From: Chloroflexota bacterium
GTDB lineage: Bacteria > Vulcanimicrobiota > JAMCWD01
NCBI GenBank assembly: GCA_023475345.1
Contig: JAMCWD010000022.1
Location: forward strand, 52,543 to 116,542
Direction: 5' to 3'
DNA: 64,000 bases
Under the pieces are notes generated by a model that was not told where the DNA came from, did not search any database, and saw nothing but the letters and a program-made list of their open reading frames with translations. Shown piece after piece: positions 61,676 through 64,000 of the stretch. Position 1 is the stretch's first letter. Each line of letters starts with the position of its first letter. The position numbers and the translations under genes are program-made.

Positions 61676-61855
61676 AAGAAAAACAATCATATTGTCCACA
61701 CAACAGGCGGCCTGAGAAAATCTGAATCGTTGAGTCTGTATCCCTTGAGAATTCAATTCTTAACGAACTCAAGCGCGACAACGGCAAACTGTCATTATGC
61801 CACAATTTTTATTAGACAGTTGCCCGCATTATTATATTATTAAGGGGGAGATCAA

Positions 61856-63031
61856 ATGGAATTCGACAGGGAAAAAATAGCACGGATTTCTAAAGAGATA
61901 ACAGACTGGGAACAGTCGATGTTCGTTCCCAGGGCGACTCCCAACAGTGCGGCCGTGAGGCTCCATCACGAGGAGGACGATCCCCTGAGAGGGCCTTTCG
62001 CAAGGGACAGGGACAGGATCATATACAGCGGTGCTTACAGGCGCTATGTGGGCAAGACCCAGGTGGTTTACTTCGCATCACAGTTCGACGAGCAGATTTC
62101 AAACAGGAGCAACCACACCGCCCAGGTCTCACAGGTGGCCCGGACTATCGGCAGGATGCTCCGGCTGAACCTCGACCTCATCGAAGCCATCGCCCTGGGA
62201 CACGACCTGGGGCATCCGCCGTTCGGGCACGACGGGGAAGTTTTCCTTTCCGATCTCTGTAAGAAAAAAGGAATCGGTGAATTTCATCATAACGTCCACA
62301 GCCTGTACACCGTTGACCATATCTCCAACCACGGGGAGGGCATGAACCTGACGCTCCAGGTGCGCGACGGCATAGTTTCTCATGACGGCGAGACGCACAA
62401 TGTATTGCTGAAGCCGGAATATAGCAAGACCGAAAAAGACATCCGGGATTATTGCCAAAGGAAAACGGCGGGGGAGAAAGTATCAAGCGTCCCGATGACG
62501 CTGGAGGGCTGTGTTGTCAGGTTTTCCGACGTAATAGCATATATAGGCCAGGACATAGAGGACGCAATACACATGGGCCTTCTCGAAAGGGACGCCATAC
62601 CTGTGAAGTGTGCCCGGGGGCTTGGGAAAACAAACAGGGAGATAATCGGGAACCTTGTAACGGACGTCATTCTCAGCAGCTACGAAAAAGATTACATAGC
62701 TTTCGGCGAAGAGGTATCGGACCTTGTCGTGGAGCTTAAAGAATTCAACTGGAAAATCATTTATCAGCACCCTGTTATAAACAGGGAGCGGACGAAAATT
62801 AAGGAGGGCTTCCATGTCCTGTTCGATAAATTTTTACAGGATGTGGTTGATGGAGATGAGAACTCGTATATATACAGGCATTTTCTTGCGGGCAGAAATT
62901 TCGAATACCTGAAAGAAAAATCGCCGGAAGAAAAAGTCAGGGATTTTATGGCCACGATGACCGACCGCTATTTCACATTTGCATTACAACGGATTGTCAT
63001 CCCGGAAGTGGGGCTCAGATTCGGGGGATGA
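61856..63031 (+). CDS. deoxyguanosinetriphosphate triphosphohydrolase-like HD protein
   Basis: A 391-residue HD-domain protein. The pattern NHTAQVSQVARTIGRMLRLN and ALGHDLGHPPFGHDGE (H116-D117) is diagnostic of dGTPase-like proteins, which hydrolyse dNTPs to deoxynucleosides and triphosphate. AAGGGGGAG precedes the ATG. Immediately after the stop come six CTAGAAR heptamers. Substrate specificity among dNTPs is not readable. Confidence 0.92.
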   Translation: MEFDREKIARISKEITDWEQSMFVPRATPNSAAVRLHHEEDDPLRGPFARDRDRIIYSGAYRRYVGKTQVVYFASQFDEQISNRSNHTAQVSQVARTIGRMLRLNLDLIEAIALGHDLGHPPFGHDGEVFLSDLCKKKGIGEFHHNVHSLYTVDHISNHGEGMNLTLQVRDGIVSHDGETHNVLLKPEYSKTEKDIRDYCQRKTAGEKVSSVPMTLEGCVVRFSDVIAYIGQDIEDAIHMGLLERDAIPVKCARGLGKTNREIIGNLVTDVILSSYEKDYIAFGEEVSDLVVELKEFNWKIIYQHPVINRERTKIKEGFHVLFDKFLQDVVDGDENSYIYRHFLAGRNFEYLKEKSPEEKVRDFMATMTDRYFTFALQRIVIPEVGLRFGG

Positions 63032-63032
63032 A

Positions 63033-63074
63033 CTAGAAACTAGAAACTAGAAACTAGAAGCTAGAAGCTAGAAG
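63033..63074. repeat. heptamer tandem repeat CTAGAA(A/G) x6
   Basis: Six perfect 7-bp units (three CTAGAAA, three CTAGAAG) begin one base after the dgtpase stop codon. The pattern resembles GATTAGR after ppa, and CTAGAGACTAG near 24866. Confidence 0.8.
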
Positions 63075-63112
63075 CAACACCATCGACATCCCCGCGGAGC
63101 GGACAAATCATT

Positions 63113-63188
63113 CTTGAACTTTAGCCGAAACGAACCGAAATAGCAAAACAATTCCCCCTTAAATAAAAGGGGGCGCGGGGGTTGTCGA
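63113..63188 (+). repeat. solo copy of the DUF559-unit end repeat
   Basis: Begins CTTGAACTTTAGCCGAAACG, then CCGAAATAGC, AATTCCCCCTTAAA and GGGGGTTGTCGA. It matches the right repeat of the DUF559 unit (32969-33066) read on the other strand, but with no gene between ends. Confidence 0.7.
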
Positions 63189-63281
63189 TTAAGAAATACT
63201 ATCGCAACACATTGCACAGATCCGAAGTAAGAAATCCACACCATTACTGTGCGTAATAAAGGTAACAGCCTCGTCATTCCC

Positions 63282-63899
63282 TCATTCTTTCTTCTTCCTG
63301 ATCTCTCTTTGTAGTTTGTACAGGCGCTTTAACATAAGCTTTAGCTGGGAACTTTCTTTATTTATATCTGTCCGGGACGGAGATTTTTCTAATAGAGAGA
63401 TTGCTTTCGTGGCTTCAATCCAGGCATCTTTATAGTTGCCCTGCATCATATAAGCCTCGGCCAGGTTGGTCCGGGTTACTCCATCCGACAGAGGGCCTTC
63501 CGCTTTACCCAGAGTCTTTTTCAGGTATCTTATCTGGGAGTCATAATCTCTTGCCGCCCTGTAAACATCTGCGAACGCGTTATCTATCTCAAATTGTGAA
63601 ACCATGTATCCGGATTTATATTTTGAGTTTTTGAAATATCCCTGGTCGTATAGATTTTGCAGTGTTGTAACAACCTTTAATGCTTTATCAAAATTTTTCA
63701 GTTCTGAATATACCGGTGCCAGGTTCAGATATATCTCCGGATCTTCAGGATGTTTTTTAATGACCCTTTCAAAAGACTCCCTGGCATCATCAAGCCTGCC
63801 TTCATGCATGAGAACCATTCCGAAAGCATAAGTCTCGACAATGTTTTTATCAGATTTGATTTTATTAAACTTAGGTAATTGCCTAGAATTTGATCCCAT
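63282..63899 (-). CDS. TPR protein, probably cut at the 5' end
   Basis: A 205-residue frame with TPR-like repeats (AFGMVLMHEGRLDDARESFERV, AEAYMMQGNYKDAWIEATKA) and a lysine/arginine-rich C-terminus. There is no good start: MGSNSRQLPKF has no Shine-Dalgarno, and an in-frame TGA lies just upstream. An IS1595-like transposase begins only 15 bases away on the other strand, so insertion has probably removed the 5' end including any signal sequence. The protein is likely a fragment. Confidence 0.65.
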   Translation of the reverse strand: MGSNSRQLPKFNKIKSDKNIVETYAFGMVLMHEGRLDDARESFERVIKKHPEDPEIYLNLAPVYSELKNFDKALKVVTTLQNLYDQGYFKNSKYKSGYMVSQFEIDNAFADVYRAARDYDSQIRYLKKTLGKAEGPLSDGVTRTNLAEAYMMQGNYKDAWIEATKAISLLEKSPSRTDINKESSQLKLMLKRLYKLQREIRKKKE

Positions 63900-63913
63900 G
63901 ATAAGGTGGTGTC

Positions 63914-64000
63914 ATGGAGATCGAAGCTTATGAGGACTTGATTCGTAACGAGTCGGTGGCTCGAAAATACTTGTTGGGATTTTGCTGGAAAAACCAACAA
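63914..64000 (+). mobile_element. IS1595-family transposase, 5' end only
   Basis: From ATG 63914 the frame reads MEIEAYEDLIRNESVARKYL and then LGFCWKNQQ to the window edge. The (L)LGFCWKN(H/Q)Q opening, normally followed by RFCPRC, is typical of IS1595 zinc-finger/DDE transposases. The inverted repeat must lie near 63880-63913; I cannot define it without the other end. Gene continues beyond the window. Confidence 0.6.

Larger units (their letters stand above)
61286..61855. other. 570-bp gap with several dispersed repeats
   Basis: No gene is supported. A frame from 61286 just spells repeats. It contains VIPAKAGIQ-type copies and a TCCCCCTTTGTTAAGGG palindrome (listed separately), and near its end GGCAAACTGTC (61783-61793) mirrors GACAGTTGCC (61815-61824) just before dgtpase, possibly an operator or hairpin. 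Confidence 0.5.

Noticed and set aside
61286..61843. 185-codon plus-strand frame
   Set aside because: Made of dispersed repeats, no domain and no ribosome site.

Overview
This window looks like chromosomal DNA from an uncultured Gram-negative-type (diderm) bacterium of a little-studied phylum. An outer-membrane beta-barrel with a C-terminal aromatic residue, several lipoproteins and signal peptides, and a type IV pilus/type II secretion ATPase point to two membranes. The TPR lipoproteins, PEGA-domain proteins, CHASE2 cyclase, multi-PAS and GAF-GGDEF proteins resemble deep-branching environmental bacteria, but the sequence alone does not fix the phylum. Most genes are moderately GC-rich. Two genes (46293-46757 and 49089-51395) are visibly A+T-rich and look acquired.

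Layout. 1-3705 (minus strand): the N-terminal part of a cellobiose-type PTS EIIC gene, tsaD, a small unknown gene, rimI and tsaB (tRNA t6A and ribosomal protein acetylation). 3706-11139: a structured leader, then two large paralogous PilB/GspE-type ATPases with arrays of zinc ribbons; the first also carries a receiver domain. 11190-14744: an unknown protein and a TPR lipoprotein. 14819-19097: five shikimate-pathway genes in the order aroA-aroE-aroC-aroK-aroQ. 19253-20211: an outer-membrane beta-barrel gene and tRNA-Leu(UAA). 20332-24050: an unknown membrane protein and two tandem beta-propeller genes, the first frameshifted. 24168-31741: ppa, tandem repeats, a multi-PAS sensor without an output domain, and a ribose/galactose-type ABC importer.

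31816-36605 holds a DUF4190-like/pseudopilin-like protein, a frameshifted DUF559 nuclease gene between inverted repeats, an AlbA_2-type regulator and a CHASE2-adenylate/guanylate cyclase. 36703-45165 holds mnmA (apparently leaderless), two unknown genes, tldD-tldE and a GAF-GAF-GGDEF diguanylate cyclase. 45280-51395 holds an exported Asp/Glu-racemase-like protein, an A+T-rich orphan, a lipoprotein, a YprB-like exonuclease, a DUF6941-like protein and a large A+T-rich zinc-ribbon/nuclease-like protein, the best candidate here for an undescribed (possibly defence) function. 51616-57048 is an envelope-signalling block: a copper-amine-oxidase-N-like protein, a LOG-family protein, a five-PEGA transmembrane pseudokinase and, divergently, a PEGA-TPR protein.

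57134-59949 (minus) is the end of histidine degradation (ftcD, hutI, a cyclodeaminase). 59980-64000 holds a tail-anchored HTH-like protein, an M48 peptidase, dgtpase, a TPR gene that appears cut at its 5' end, and the start of an IS1595-like transposase running off the edge. The gaps carry several dispersed repeat families: TCCCCCTT...GGGGGTTGTC palindromes, VIPAKAGIQ-type hairpins, GCTGTCT-bounded MITE-like units, 45-bp hairpin repeats, and heptamer repeats that abut the stop codons of ppa and dgtpase.
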